DNA of 64,000 bases from Phoronis australis (GCA_002633005.1 NMRA01000637.1:129317-193316); one strand, 5' to 3'; positions 1 to 12,348 are shown, counted from the first letter of the stretch. Program-made: numbers and translations. The notes: a model not told the origin generated them from the letters alone.

Positions 1-450
1 CAATTCGCCTGAATATCAGGGTTGGGGCACCACAGTATTTCCCTAATCAAATCAAAACATATCTTAGAGTAAAGAAGCTAGTTATCTAAAGAAATCAGCT
101 ATAGAGCTGCTCTTTCAGCGGTGGATCCATCTAAAATGCTTGGCTACTTCAGAAGTGTCGTCGGAAGCGCGCGCACAATTGATCTCCGGGGTTTTGTCGA
201 TGAGCCACGAAGACTCGAAACGCGTTGATTTTCATAACAGCAATTCACAATGCAAAAAATATATTTTCAGAGTGACCCCCCCCCTCATTTTTTCCAGGTT
301 GGTTTACTTGGGGTTTAAACACGCTGGCGTTGCCGGCGTTTTTGTTTTGCTGGAGACGTTTTTGTTTTGTTTTTTGTTTTTTTAATTTTTGGGTCCTGGC
401 CCGAGGGGGGGGGTTTAAACCCCCTGAACCCCCCCGTAGATCCGCCTCTG
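1..450. mobile_element. probable end of a hAT-like DNA element
   Basis: This stretch ends in a G/C homopolymer palindrome (about 404-436) followed by 431-450, which read on the minus strand starts CAGAGGCGGATCTACGGG. Ends of the form CAGNGGCGGATC followed by a G run are typical of hAT-type terminal inverted repeats. The boundary at 450/451 coincides exactly with the point where homology to the block at 40640 begins, which supports an element end. The other end would lie left of the window, so neither the inverted repeat partner nor an 8-bp target duplication can be checked. No convincing transposase is seen. Confidence 0.35.
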
Positions 451-2748
451 CACATGTCTAAGAATGTGATTCGGTTCCTTCCATTTTAAGAGGATTGTCG
501 ATTTGATTCATACTTGTCAAATCACTTCATTTTTCTTAAATAAAAGAAATTTTGACTTCTGGTATTTGAGAAAAGTGAATTGATTTGACAAATTTATCAT
601 TTGCAACAATATTAGAAACACAATTGCTAGGTACGATGAGATTCCGGCTAACGAAAGATCTCTAAGATTTTATATGTTCAGTATAAGTATAATACTCCTC
701 AAAAATAAAACTAAGTCGTAATTTTATGAGACAATTGCCGCCAAATATTGGAAGTATGAATGAAATGAACATTAATGGGCATCGCCGAATCGATATCGAA
801 ATCGATCACTCCCGCATCGTGATTCGATAATATTTCGACTAATCAACCCACAGTACAATATATGTCCACGTATGCGTGATCCCGTGAACACGAATATTGG
901 TCGACACTGCCGTAGCAAGTTTTTAACGTTGTGCAAACATGAAATTGTTGGCAACCGGGAAGTTTTGAAATGAGTAGCAACCCTAGGGCACACTGGAATG
1001 AACGGCGCGGGGGAAACAAAGTCAAAATTGAAGTGATCTTAGACCACTTAGAGTTTTTTGCAATGAACTGGTGGACATGACCCCTTGCATCGACATGTCA
1101 TGAACTGGATATTTCAGTGTGCAGATTTTATGTTTTTCAAATAATTTGATGAAAATCGTCGATACAGCAACCGTGAGAAGTTTAAGTAACACTGTCAGCG
1201 ATAAATATGGTCTTTTGAGATCAGTCTCAAGGCAAATTCACTCTCACTACTGTAGCAGTCGTAGTGTTGCGCTTTGCTAGCAGAGATCAAACCTACTCAA
1301 TAGCATAGCATCTAACGCTTTACATTTAATTTTAGTGTGCTTGCCTTATGTCCAGCAACGCAAAACTCATGCTATAGTTAACTCCAAAATTGCATATTTT
1401 TGAGTAAGCCGCTATAATTATCAGGTTATCGGGTGTTCAAAGCGAGTTTGCCAGATGGCCGAGATCATTCGAAAGTTTTCGAGACTCAGCGAAGGATTTA
1501 ACATGACTTTTCGAGCCATTGGGATTTCTAATGTTATTTGTCGATGCTTTCCATTTTTCACTTTTCACCTTCCAAAACTAACGAAGTATTACTGCTTTGC
1601 TGTGAGCTGCGACCCCAATGGCAAAAAGTTGGATAAACTTCAGAAGTATTTTCCAAGATAATTCCTAGAATCAGCTAAACATTTCTAACTGAAACCAGGC
1701 CGTTGTAGTAATGCGTTTTCCTACTTCCAGGACAAACGAAATTACAATCCTAGACTGAGCTATTTCCTCACGGACAAGTCCATTCTTTCCGCTATAGGTG
1801 AATGTTACACAAGTAAATTACGCGATCATTGTTAAAGGCGCAAACTATTTCTTAACTTCATTTAAGTATTAACTGTGTAAGCACGTAAGAAAGTAATATT
1901 CGTGCTTTAATTAACAACGTAAATAAACTTTTAAGCTATTGAGAATTCATTTACATGTGCGTACCTACGTTGTAACATACTGTCTGAGAAACTCAGCAGA
2001 TACTATGAATATGAGTTCAATTAAACCCAATGAGCTATCTTTGCAACAACTATTGCGTCAGAGAAGTTCCAAAAATAGGCCCACCCTGGGTGGATATTAG
2101 AAAAACGAGAAATCAGAAAGGTGAAACGAAACGACATAATACGCCCCGGCGGTTAATTACTGACAAAGGCGCACAATATCTCGTTGAATGATAGTCGTTT
2201 GACTGAAATAGCTATCTCAAAATATGTCTTGTCAAAAAATATTTAAAACACGTTACATACGTATTTCAGAGCAATTCGTCAGTTTTTCAAAACAGGCCAA
2301 CATACTTGTACTGGGCCTATTTTCGTACAATACAGGTAGAAAAAGAATACATTTATATCTAAGAGAACCACTTTTCATGTTAAGGTTAGTGCTTAGAATG
2401 CAATGTTGGCAAAATTGTGATTTTTGCTTTCTGATGTTGTATTGTAAAATGCAAACTGCAGCAATTATGAAATTACTAAAAAAAAACATGCACAGAACAT
2501 TTTTGTGATATTTCTGTATTTCAAAATTCACACTAGGCTTGATTAACTGGCACCTAGGAGCAGGATTTGATAGGCTGATAAACTGTGTTCCGCAACGAAA
2601 CATTCATATAACGTGAAACAGGTTAAAACCTGTTAGTAGTGGGAACATTTCTTAACAAATGTCCACAAGTTCTGTAAGTACGACACACCCACCGGTGGCA
2701 CATGCCCGTGCAGTAAACCCGACTGCCTCACTTGCCAGCACATTTTAA

Positions 2749-4082
2749 ATGAGGTTGAAATTCAACAGCCTAGTGGCAAAAAACATGGTCAGACGTGAAT
2801 TTAGGTGCAAGTCGTCTGGCATTATATGCGTTATTCGATGTACTCTCTGTCTCCGTGCCTGGCACATAAGTAAGACCGGTTGTCCTTTCAACACACGTCT
2901 CACTGGACAACATAACTTTATCCTCCACGGTTTCTCCTTTCCTGTGGCGGAATTACACGTTTACACGTAGCTCCATAGCAGCGATAACCTCACAGTATGT
3001 ATAGTTATGCGGAATCTTGACAACACCCACGCCAAGAGATCCAAAAAATCTCAATTTCTTTGTTTTTTAAAATCAACAGGAACGTCGGTCTTAATAAAAA
3101 CATGGACCACACGAGGAACTACTGTACATCTAACCATTCCCATTTCCTGTCTTTCAGTTTCTCTCGTCCCACCCCTTTGTAGTTAATCTCCACAGGTTGG
3201 GGTGCCAAAGCCCTTCGCGTCACTTGTGTTCATACCTCACAAACAGCCGTACTCATAAGGCTCGAAAGCTGGTGGTTTTAGCAAATGTTTTGACCGGATT
3301 TTGAACTAATTTTTTTTACCCGTTTCTACATTGTCTAGTTTTATCCGGTCTCAACATATATGAACGTTATTTTAACAGTGTAATTGGCGCTACTTGCAAA
3401 TACCCTCAACATTTGCAAGAGGCGAGTCCACTACTTTTTGGACACGTGTTACTTGTCAATTACAATTTGAGGTAAGAAACTCTGTCGAGGATTTACTGAA
3501 ACACTGAGAACTTCGAGTCTTGACCGGCACATTTAATGGACAAACGATCATAACTACGGACTAGTATACTGGCACAGGTATATCCAATTTCTAGGTGTTT
3601 CACATATCGGGCCTGCTCTATGAACAATACTTTTCGTGGTTTCGTAACGAAAAAGATTTAGTTGTAGCCCTTTCTTGGCACTTCGAAAATTATCAAGTTC
3701 GTGTATAGGTACCGTAAGAAGGGCACATACAGCCTGTGGCTTTCATCTCGACTTCGGAAATTTATTCATTGCCTTATAATATTGGCATATAGTCTAATCA
3801 GAGTTTTCGTATTTTGCTAGTTTGGTAAATTAAATATATTAGTACAAGTTGTGCAAAGTTGATGTCGAATATGCTCAGCTAACCGGACATTATGCAGTGC
3901 GTCATCTTAAACATAACGTTGATTTGCATATGAGCAATACTGTCACCGTCATTTCAGTGGCTGGCGCCTTTGAAGTCACTGACATCAACGTAATTAACGA
4001 TGTCATTTCCTTTAATTTCAGCAGTTTAGAACAATATTATCAACCGGAAAACCTCACTAAAATGGAAAGTTTCCTAAATTAA
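2749..4082 (-). pseudogene. decayed coding-like region downstream of TRIM copy 1
   Basis: On the minus strand this stretch aligns with two open frames found in the other blocks (43140-43424 and 14454-14909), but here both frames are interrupted. The part near 3020-2830 keeps the residues KIPHNYTYCEVIAAM before breaking, and the part near 3760-3540 keeps PRNWIYLCQYT. The three blocks preserve different pieces, so a small gene or exon set may have existed here ancestrally. No family is recognised, and non-coding conservation by recent duplication is a real alternative. Confidence 0.25.
3393..3419. other. perfect 9-bp inverted repeat at the duplication breakpoint
   Basis: CTTGCAAAT and ATTTGCAAG flank a 9-base loop. 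Homology of copy 2 starts inside this hairpin (14272), and copy 3 lacks one arm plus the loop near 43796. Confidence 0.7.
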
Positions 4083-5119
4083 GACCAACCTATTTGTGTT
4101 ACCTGAACTGATTTAATTACATAATTGTTTCTGAATGCATAATGAATGAAGTTCAAAATGATTTATTATTGTGCATGAAATCAAATAAAATAGTTCTTCA
4201 ATGTTCATGTCATGTTCATAGGAATCATTTGAGAACCAAATGTGACTAAATTGGTTAGTGCAAAAGTTGAGTTTATGGAGATTTTAACTACAATGAAGGA
4301 AAGTATCTTTAGACATTTTGAAAACGTCGCTATTTAGTTTGCGTTTAGGAACTACAATGACTTCATTTACACAGCAACACCATCATTGTGGTCTTGTTCT
4401 TTTTAACTGAATTCAAATTGAAAGACGCTCATACTGTATCGGCGGCTGAACTTAACTCAGTCCCCGTGATAACCAAACTTCGTGAGAATGTTGTCTAACA
4501 ATAACGAATGATCAGTTGTTTTCAAGTCTAGAAATGATTTATATTCTGAGAAATGAAGAATTCAATAACAATTTCATAACGTTTAAGTGGCTTAAATAAT
4601 GTTTGAGGAAAGGCGCAGGTGTTGTCCATTTGAAGACGAATTCAAAACCTGCCATGGATTTGCACGGCACTTTCAAATAACAGTGCAGTTTAAAAACTAC
4701 TATTTCCAGTAACTGTCAAAGACGTTTTAGTAATGCGTTTCCAAAGAGCAATATATTTAAGCCGCCGGAACATTTACTCATCAAAACGAGTCAAATAAGG
4801 ACGTGTAACAAACTAATTGTATTGATTGTATTAAGTGATCGAGTTACAAACACAAACAACATTTATCACTAATCAAAGGTCACACCTAATTATTACAACT
4901 AAAAGCGCTTCTTTCACACAATATGAATACAGTAACGGTTTATAGAATACGCTCAGTCGAGAAAAATAAACTAAACACATAAAAATAGATGCACACATAA
5001 AAGTCAGACGACATTCTGAGATATCTGACATAACTGGTAATAACAAAAGCAAAGCTATGATACATAATCAAATGTACATACATGATGTAATTACACGCGT
5101 TACTCTGTTCTGTATAACA

Positions 5120-7078
5120 TTATTCCTTCAAGTACTGAAATGTCTTCACCATACCTGTACCCCACTCCACTACAGACACCTGACCCGGGGCCGGGAGACA
5201 TAAACCAGTTGGATGCTGGACACCACCAGGGGGCACGATCACGTGTGCACGTGCGTTGTTGTATAAAATCACCTGATGATTGTGACAGTCTGCCACCAGA
5301 ATGTGACCGTGTGGGTCTACACACACACCGTGCGGCGCGTTACTCAGTTGATCGGTCAATGTGGATACAACGGCCGGCCGCGCGTGGTCAATCACATGGA
5401 CACGACCGGGGTACCACGCACTGACCACCAACTGACCACAGTTATCCATGCACACATATTTCGGTGTGAACTTATCCAGCCCCAGGGTGGGACCGTCCAA
5501 CTGGTGGTGAATATTACAGTCATAATCTGTAATAATCACCCGCCCCCCACCTGCATCACACACAACCAGCCGGTCGCCGTGACATGTAACATACCCATCA
5601 CCTTTATACACATCACGACACACCTTCACCACCTCACCGCGGGCATTGTACCTAACAACACCCTTAATGCCGCGGTCGGTGATGAAGATGTCTCCATCAT
5701 CACTACATGTCACATCGAGAGGCATCTGCAGTTTGTGACGAGTTTGTTGTAACTCCAACTTTAGTTTAAACTCGTGCTTATCAAACACTCTCACTGTTTT
5801 GTTCTTCCAGTCTGTTACAACAAACCCCGTATCACAAACTGCCAGTCCACAACACCGAGACTCCCTCTCCCCCTCACCCAGGCTGGTAAAACTACCCACA
5901 CTACCCGCAGGTTCTTTAACAGTCTGTGGTGGAGTGACAGGTTGAACGAGTGATTTGGATGAAAGTTGTGAGAATTTTGTAGTGGTTTCTTGTGATTCTA
6001 CAGTAAACCCTACGTCAACATACGAGTCCGCTACTAACAATTCAGAAGGTGTAAAACCGAACACTGGCTTTTCAACGCCATGTTGTAACTGATTCACATC
6101 TAATGATGCGAGGGTGTCCGCCATGGTGGTGAACTGTTGAGTTGTTTCTGAAGGATGTGAACTTTCAATGAGTTGCTTAGCGTATCTCAATGTACTCATC
6201 AGAGACTGTCGACTTTGTTCAGCCGCCTCGTAAGCGGCTTGAGTTTGTTTTTGGGCCAAGAGGAACTGTTCGTTAAGTTTAGTGATCGCTTCACCTTTCT
6301 TTATTTCAACCCTGTCCTTGAAGTCATCATAAATCTTGCAGAGTTCGTCAAGCTTTTGAGCTAACATTTCTTGAGTTAGCTCTTCGCGAACATTTCTGCG
6401 AGCGTCTGCCACAATCTGTGCATGATCGACTGCGTCTACCCAGGGCTCAATCAAACCTTGGAGCACCTCCACTGCTTCCTTTGCCGCCTCGTCAAGGTTT
6501 TTCATTTTGTGTTGATCGTGGTCTAGCTTTGTACACAGCATACATACGGGTATTTTGCAGTTTTCGCAATAAATTTCCAGCAACTTGTCCGTGTGTTTTA
6601 AACAATACGTCTTCTGACATCGACGCATTGTTTCAAAATGAACGCCAGCAGCGACTTCATCCAAACTGACCACTTTGTGGGTTAAAGTGAGTCCAGTCTG
6701 ACAGTGAACGGCGGCACACTTTTCACACAGGTGATGAGTGCACTGTAGACACATGGACTCTGCTTCGACTGTGGATCCGTTGTGATGACACACAAAACAG
6801 AAGACATTGCCCGTTTTGGGAACGCAGTCATTCATGTGATACAGGAAATGGTTGAAAGGGAAATCAGCAGCGCCATCTTTAGGAATGTTTATAACTCTCT
6901 TGCATCTGGGACACGAGAACTCGCCGTTTTTTCCTCGTTTGTCCATATACGTCTGAATACATCCCTCACAAAATGTATGTACACATGGGAGCAGGCGGGG
7001 AGTCTTCTGGCGCTCCAAACAAATGGGGCATTCCAGCATGCGCCTCATTTCCTCTGCGTCTTTGGAGCTGATGGCCAT
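5120..7078 (-). CDS. TRIM-NHL E3 ubiquitin ligase-like protein, copy 1 (652 aa)
   Basis: A single open frame encodes a complete RING, B-box1, B-box2, coiled-coil, NHL protein. RING zinc ligands are C17, C20, C32, H34, C37, C40, C56 and C59. A B-box1-type region covers about 94-139 and B-box2 about 159-190 (C159, H162, C171, C174, C179, C182, H187, H190). A heptad-rich coiled coil follows (about 195-310), then a low-complexity linker and an NHL-type beta-propeller (about 409-652) with repeated hydrophobic-V-x-D blocks. There is no clear filamin-type Ig domain in the linker, so the layout is closer to TRIM32 than to TRIM2/3/71. The family ubiquitylates targets bound by the NHL propeller; the substrate here is unknown. 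The ATG at 7078 lies 21 bases after a good 3' splice site (CTTTTCAG, exon from 7099), so the intron is in the 5' UTR and the coding part is one exon. Cytoplasmic location is inferred from the absence of a signal peptide or membrane segment. Confidence 0.93.
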   Translation of the reverse strand: MAISSKDAEEMRRMLECPICLERQKTPRLLPCVHTFCEGCIQTYMDKRGKNGEFSCPRCKRVINIPKDGAADFPFNHFLYHMNDCVPKTGNVFCFVCHHNGSTVEAESMCLQCTHHLCEKCAAVHCQTGLTLTHKVVSLDEVAAGVHFETMRRCQKTYCLKHTDKLLEIYCENCKIPVCMLCTKLDHDQHKMKNLDEAAKEAVEVLQGLIEPWVDAVDHAQIVADARRNVREELTQEMLAQKLDELCKIYDDFKDRVEIKKGEAITKLNEQFLLAQKQTQAAYEAAEQSRQSLMSTLRYAKQLIESSHPSETTQQFTTMADTLASLDVNQLQHGVEKPVFGFTPSELLVADSYVDVGFTVESQETTTKFSQLSSKSLVQPVTPPQTVKEPAGSVGSFTSLGEGERESRCCGLAVCDTGFVVTDWKNKTVRVFDKHEFKLKLELQQTRHKLQMPLDVTCSDDGDIFITDRGIKGVVRYNARGEVVKVCRDVYKGDGYVTCHGDRLVVCDAGGGRVIITDYDCNIHHQLDGPTLGLDKFTPKYVCMDNCGQLVVSAWYPGRVHVIDHARPAVVSTLTDQLSNAPHGVCVDPHGHILVADCHNHQVILYNNARAHVIVPPGGVQHPTGLCLPAPGQVSVVEWGTGMVKTFQYLKE

Positions 7079-7099
7079 ATCTGGTGGAGTGGAGAATAA

Positions 7100-9050
7100 C
7101 TGAAAAGAACGATGAGAGTGTACTTTAATACTCCAAATGTCGACGTTACATATTAACTCTTATTTACCTTTTCGGTATGAGTGTAACATGAACGACATAT
7201 GCACGTAAGGGGCAGTAAATCATTTTTTTTTAAACACGGTGTTATTATGTTTTTGAAATTCTTGAAACAAAGCAGGGAAAAATAAATCCAACACTTGTTA
7301 GATCGTGAACTTGTCATGAGTTCAGAAATACATGACAAAGTATTTCATATTTAAAAATAAGATACGTCTTCACACATATCCACTGTAAAGAGTCTCTCAT
7401 TGTGAACACATTTTCAAAAAATTCTCAATAATTTGTTTTAAACAGGATCACTCCACAGCTACTGCATTTATTGTATGAAAAATGTAAACACACACAAAAC
7501 ATGAAGTGACAAAGTTTATTGAAAGGTCTATAAATTCGCCTTACATTATAAAAAGAATAAAATGATTGAGACGACATACAGTTGTGAAATTGGTTTTCAA
7601 ATATTTTTTTGTAATAAAGTTTGAAGTTCGTTATTGCAGGAGAGACGAGTGGATCTACAAGTTGACAAAAGAAGCACGCCATCAAAAATGACACGTGGGA
7701 GTTCCGATAAAGCGCTTTTTCTGAAACGATTTTTTGCTGCCCCGCATTGTGAAATTGAATTGAATATTTTGTTTGTTAAAGGACAATGTTAGACACAGAA
7801 GAATGTGTTCGTGATTTTCGGTGAACGGAGGCGGAACTGTAATTTGAATGACGACATGAACCCGTGAAACGACTCCCCGCGAGTTAGAAATATACAAGCC
7901 CGGTTTAATTTTGTCGTACTTTTGAGTGCCATTAAACAAATTAAGCATCCATCATTTGCCAACCTAAAATGGCATACTTAGGCGCAAATCGAATCTTTTA
8001 AGAACCACAAAATAGAAAAAAGTTTATGACCCAAATTTTAGGGGAATACGTTTTGAACGGTTAGTCGCTTTTTGTTCCCGAAAAAGTACCAACGAGTGAA
8101 AATGCTATTGACCTCACTTTGCTCCCAACAAATTTGTTTATCTAGACTCCTCTACGCTTGGAGTCATTACAAGGCATGCTACTGGTCACATGACCACGAA
8201 ACATGATTAGGGATGGCCTGTCGTCCCCAACCGTATTTTGCATTTACAATGCACGTTTTGTTTCAATTATTGATTGTTCAACCAGTTACTGGCTGTCGCT
8301 AACAACTATTGTTCGCATGAAAAAAAAAACCTGTTTTGACTACATCGACAAAACACGCTTTAATCATATCGAAACCGATACCAGGAAAACTGATGAGTCA
8401 CGTCTTTGTCGGTGAGCTACTCATCAATATGTATCACAGGATGTGAAAAAGATTCCACGGCAGCGCCTTTAAGATTCCAAATACGGTCCTTTTGAACCAG
8501 AGTTTCTGACGACTGGAATTTGGACACCAGGTACGGCCGATGGAAATTGACTCGTTGGTCTAAAAAGAATGCGAGGATCGAAGGTGGAAGTTTCCAGTCC
8601 CTGTATCAGGAATTTTGCATGGAACCTGACTGTTTTCGAGGAGTACAAATCACAAATATGTAACCATTCACTTTTATATCTTGTGTCAATGGAAATAAGC
8701 ACGCAGTGTCCAACCTATTTTTTGAAGATCGCCAGAATCTAATAACAAAAAACGAAGAAATGTGGAATTGACATCAGTGTCAGAAAGTTCACGTATTCAG
8801 ATCACAGTCCACAATCAGAAACGATTAGCAGACAACAAGACATGTTCAATGATCATTTTAATGTCAATTGAATTTTCTGTGGATTTTCGTACGTACATTG
8901 AACGACAGTACAAAAAACGTGTCTTTATCACAGGCGGCCTAGTAAGTACCGTCAATTAAACTCGCAATGCCCAAAACTGACATCGCTTGCTTGATTACAA
9001 AAAAGTTGTCAAGCCAGCGATAAAATAGTTGATAAAGCAGATTTACAAAC
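7100..9050 (-). other. inferred 5' UTR intron of TRIM copy 1
   Basis: The stretch runs from a conserved donor (CAG then GTTTGT, donor side at 9050) to the acceptor CTTTTCAG at 7100. The same two sites occur at the corresponding places in the other two blocks. The short open frames inside are not conserved between copies and look non-coding. Transcript data would be needed to prove the intron. Confidence 0.5.
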
Positions 9051-9185
9051 CTGGGAATAGGCAAATTTGCAGCAGCCTTGAGAAACACATCTGCTCCGAT
9101 GCAGTGCGGCTGTTCGTCTGAAAAAACAACGATAAGCGCGTCTTCAACTAGCCAATAAGCAATACCGTTTTGAGTCACGTGTGAA
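9051..9185 (-). promoter_or_regulatory. probable promoter and non-coding first exon of TRIM copy 1
   Basis: This block is conserved in all three duplicated units, even in copy 2 whose surroundings are strongly diverged. It contains a palindromic E-box CACGTG (9176-9181), a CCAAT box (9152-9156) and a splice donor with the exon side ending at 9051. It lies about 2 kb upstream of the coding exon on the same strand. Function is inferred from conservation and motif order. The proposed exon contains an upstream ATG in another frame in copies 1 and 3, which would reduce translation or means the true exon is shorter. Confidence 0.45.
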
Positions 9186-10640
9186 ATAGTCGTGTTGCTT
9201 TCACCAAGGAGTCCTTGCTTTCACTGCAAGGGTGTGCCCGGTTTTCCCGCGTTTCTATCAAGCTATTACTCTCTTGTGGCCGCCGTTTAGTGAGAGCACG
9301 GGCGAAGACAGGTACGTGCTTCAATTTAGTGAAAAAAGAAACGCTTATATTTCTGCTGCGATATGAACAGTCAGCATTTTCGCTTCGCGAAGGATAAAGG
9401 TATCCATTTGCTGGGAATAACAGCACAGTGCAAGAACCTCACAGTGTGCCGAAGTGTCGAGCTAAGCGCTTAGCATCGAAGGCCAATGAAAAATAATGAT
9501 TGCATCACCTGACGACAGGAAAGCTCTGTCGTTGGCCCATTCTTACCGAATGTTGGCCTACTATAATAACGTACTTGATTGTATAAAGTGGCTTTCGTCC
9601 CCGAAACGTTCAAACGCAAATAGACGCAAGTAGCAAAATTAAAATATTGCCACTAGTACGTCTACTTTAAAAATGTTACTTGAATATCTGTATTTGTTAA
9701 TTTTGTGCAATGGTCTAAAGTAATCATATATACATTTTCGGAAATATATCTTTTTATCTCACGTGCTTCACAAATGCTTACCGGTATTCAGACTGTCGAC
9801 TAAGGCATTCCTCAGAGGTCGATACCACTAGCGTACCCCCTTTTTAGTACAGGGGTTTTACGTAGATAAGCCCACACGATGACACACCTATGGACGTTTA
9901 TTTGGAATTATGCCAAATACACGCCCATGGGCTACAATTTGTTGTTACAACTTGTGGTGCCAGTGGGGCGTTTATTTCGAAATTTCCCTCTTAAAAGCCC
10001 ACTTAGCGTCAACGTTTTGTCGCAAATTCAGTCTTGTGGAGTTTTTATCATTTATAAAAACGAACAAGGTGTTGACAAAGTATGCAAAAAAATAAAAAAA
10101 CCCAGTTTTAAGTAAAAAAGTGTCAAGTCAAGTAAAACTATTTTTATAATTGGTGTACCTAAAACGCCTGAGAATTTTCGTTTTTCGAATACACGCCCAT
10201 GGGCTCATCTACGCAAATTCCTGGTATTTAATAACTTGATGGTAGCATCGTTGTCCACAACAAATTGTTTACGTATGTGACGACACCGCTTTGTTTGCTG
10301 TTCTAAGAAGAGCAACGCGGATCGTTGAAATGCGCCCATGACTGCATCGCAAATGGTGGGCTGAGAGCTATTCCGTGACAACAAACCTGTCTTGAACCCT
10401 TTCCGATTTGAGCCACAAATCTTGTTAAATCCCGGAAATCTCCTTTCGAGATTTCACTACAGTTGGCTTGGAACTGGTCAAAGCTCTGTGTTGGTGCATA
10501 CTTATAACTCTTTTATACTTCAAGGACATTTTTGGAAACAGAAAACATTAGCGATTAAAAAAACGAAACTCTACGGTTGCATAGGCTGGCTTCCAGGATC
10601 GTTGAGTTTTGAGCTAAGCTTTTTATGGAATTATGACAGG
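9186..10640. other. duplicated non-coding stretch
   Basis: The sequence aligns well with 49568-51075. It contains a repeated short segment with ACGCCCATGGGC near 9920 and 10193. No gene with family-like or conserved coding features is visible on either strand. Confidence 0.5.
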
Positions 10641-10644
10641 TACA

Positions 10645-10725
10645 GTGTCTACAGCGGATATCGAACTCAGGTTGCACGAGCGACAGTCAAGACTCTAAAC
10701 CATTCGGCCAAGGGGCAATTGCTGG
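10645..10725 (-). repeat. tRNA-derived SINE head (block copy 1)
   Basis: On the minus strand an A-box-like TGGCCGAATGGT (about 10711-10700) is followed about 30 bases later by a B-box-like GAGTTCGATATCC (10668-10656). The spacing and sequence are those of a class II (Ser/Leu-type) tRNA promoter. There is no clean acceptor stem, so a SINE or tRNA relic is more likely than a working tRNA gene. The paralogous copy is at 51080-51160. Confidence 0.5.
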
Positions 10726-11074
10726 TTAGCAAGCCACTTGAGAGACTTTATCTGACTGTATACGTAGTCACAACCGGAAGTCACGCTTCACAACAGTTTG
10801 AATATTTTGTTGTGTCTAATTGACACTTGCTTAAGTTAAGACCCTAACAAGACTTAAATCATCTGTTCATTCTTTTCAGACGACGGTTGTCATTATTGGG
10901 TTGCAATTTATAGCAGATCACAGGCACCAGTACATGTAGAAGGAGCTGCTTCACCCATCTGTGCACCATTGCAGTCACCGACAGCATGAATCCAAAACCC
11001 ACTGCCATTGTCCATCATCTGTACAACTAATTGTTAGACACTGAGGGATTGCAGTATAAAATGATCACTTACTT

Positions 11075-11115
11075 CAGTAGCGGATCTAGGATACCATAAG
11101 GGGGGGCCAAGATGT
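11075..11115. mobile_element. hAT-like terminal sequence fragment
   Basis: CAGTAGCGGATCTAGG followed by a G run resembles the hAT-type end at 431-450. The copy at 51499 reads CAGTGGCGGATCTAGG. No matching opposite end was found, so this may be a solo or degraded end. Confidence 0.3.
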
Positions 11116-11274
11116 TGCCTGGTTGCCTCGGGGAATTGGGCAAAGCGCGATTGTATGCACAGACGGCCCGAAAGTTGCGGGAGCTGACGATGTGGACTTG
11201 GTGTTGCTAAATTCTATCGGAGGACTAAAAAAATGAAAGAAATAAAAACCGGAACACGATTCCGCTGCGCCCAG

Positions 11275-12348
11275 CCTGCCCCCCGCTGCCACTTCAAATT
11301 GGTGCACTCGTTTCTTCACACTGTTGCTGCGGTTTCTTTTTCCTTGCAGCAGCCAAGGTGGGGGCCCCACCCCCCACCCCTAAATCAACCTATGTACTTA
11401 GAGGCGTGGTAGGTTGGTTGCAGACGTTTCGACCTGGTCCGCCAGGTCTTTATCAATGACCAACCTATTCTCCAGACACTGAGGGGTCACCACTTTCAAC
11501 CCTCCTTCTATACCCAGTCTCTGACTTTGGAGATTGTTGGCTCATCACAGTTGTACACATTGCACCTTTAGTTGCAAGTTTTTTGTAAAAATTTGCATTT
11601 TATTCTTGTCCATTGCACTACTCCAAAAATTCCTATAACGAAACTGAATCACCAACTTCGTTTTGACTGAAAACAGGATGCTTCTATTCGTTCTTCATTG
11701 CTTACACTTAAACTTACTTTTCAGCATATGCTCAGCTGTCTGCTGCTCTGGCCAGGTATTCGAACATGTAGTCTGGTGGTTGAGAATCTGGCCTCTTGCA
11801 CTCATGCACCCAGTTTCAGTCCGTAAGTACAATACTGCCAACAACCCCCTAATGTGGGTGACCAATATTAAGTTCTCCCCTATTGTAAGTGTTGTCTTGA
11901 AAGTGTGCCCCTGTTGACCCATTAAACTATTCCCTATCACTCGTTGTGTTTTGATGAAGTACAGTAAGCACTGAAGGGTAATATATCTGCCTTGTTTTTA
12001 ATATATCATTCTGGTTTCGTTTCAGTCCAGAGAACGCCCATTCTTGATAAGACATGTAATTTACGTCTTAGTACTCCAAAGAGGTTTATCTGTATCAGAT
12101 TGTCATGCACTCTGCTATACGTGGAGACAATTTGCTCTAGAAATGGTCAAAACCTGAAAAATTTCTTCTTCCTTAATCATGTCCTCAAATGTTGTCTTTG
12201 CTAGTCCAAAATTTCATTGTATTGCTGTGCCATTAGGCCTATGGGCCTGTGCTCGGAATAGCGCCTTTTGTGGCCTTTTTTACCTAAGTGGTTCGCATAT
12301 AAGCCCCGAGGTGTTGTCACCTGCAAAGGCCCATGACATACTTTGCGT
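11275..12348. other. segment present in copy 1 but absent from copy 3
   Basis: Copy 1 and copy 3 align up to CGCTGCGCCC and resume at GGCACACCTGTTTAAC. Between these points copy 1 has about 1.07 kb and copy 3 only a few bases. No transposon ends were recognised at the borders, so deletion in copy 3 is as likely as insertion in copy 1. Near 11770-11835 the plus strand shows a weak tRNA-like pattern. No gene is evident. Confidence 0.6.

Noticed and set aside
1455-1661. Plus-strand frame conserved at 41889-42095
   Set aside because: The conservation equals that of the surrounding non-coding duplicate, and no coding-type pattern or domain is visible.
5140-7099. Several plus-strand open frames inside the TRIM coding exon, some conserved in all three copies
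   Set aside because: They are antisense shadows of the TRIM frame. Their conservation follows from DNA identity, and the peptides show no domain.
10645-10725. A functional tRNA gene
   Set aside because: There is no paired acceptor stem, and the duplicate shows the same defect.
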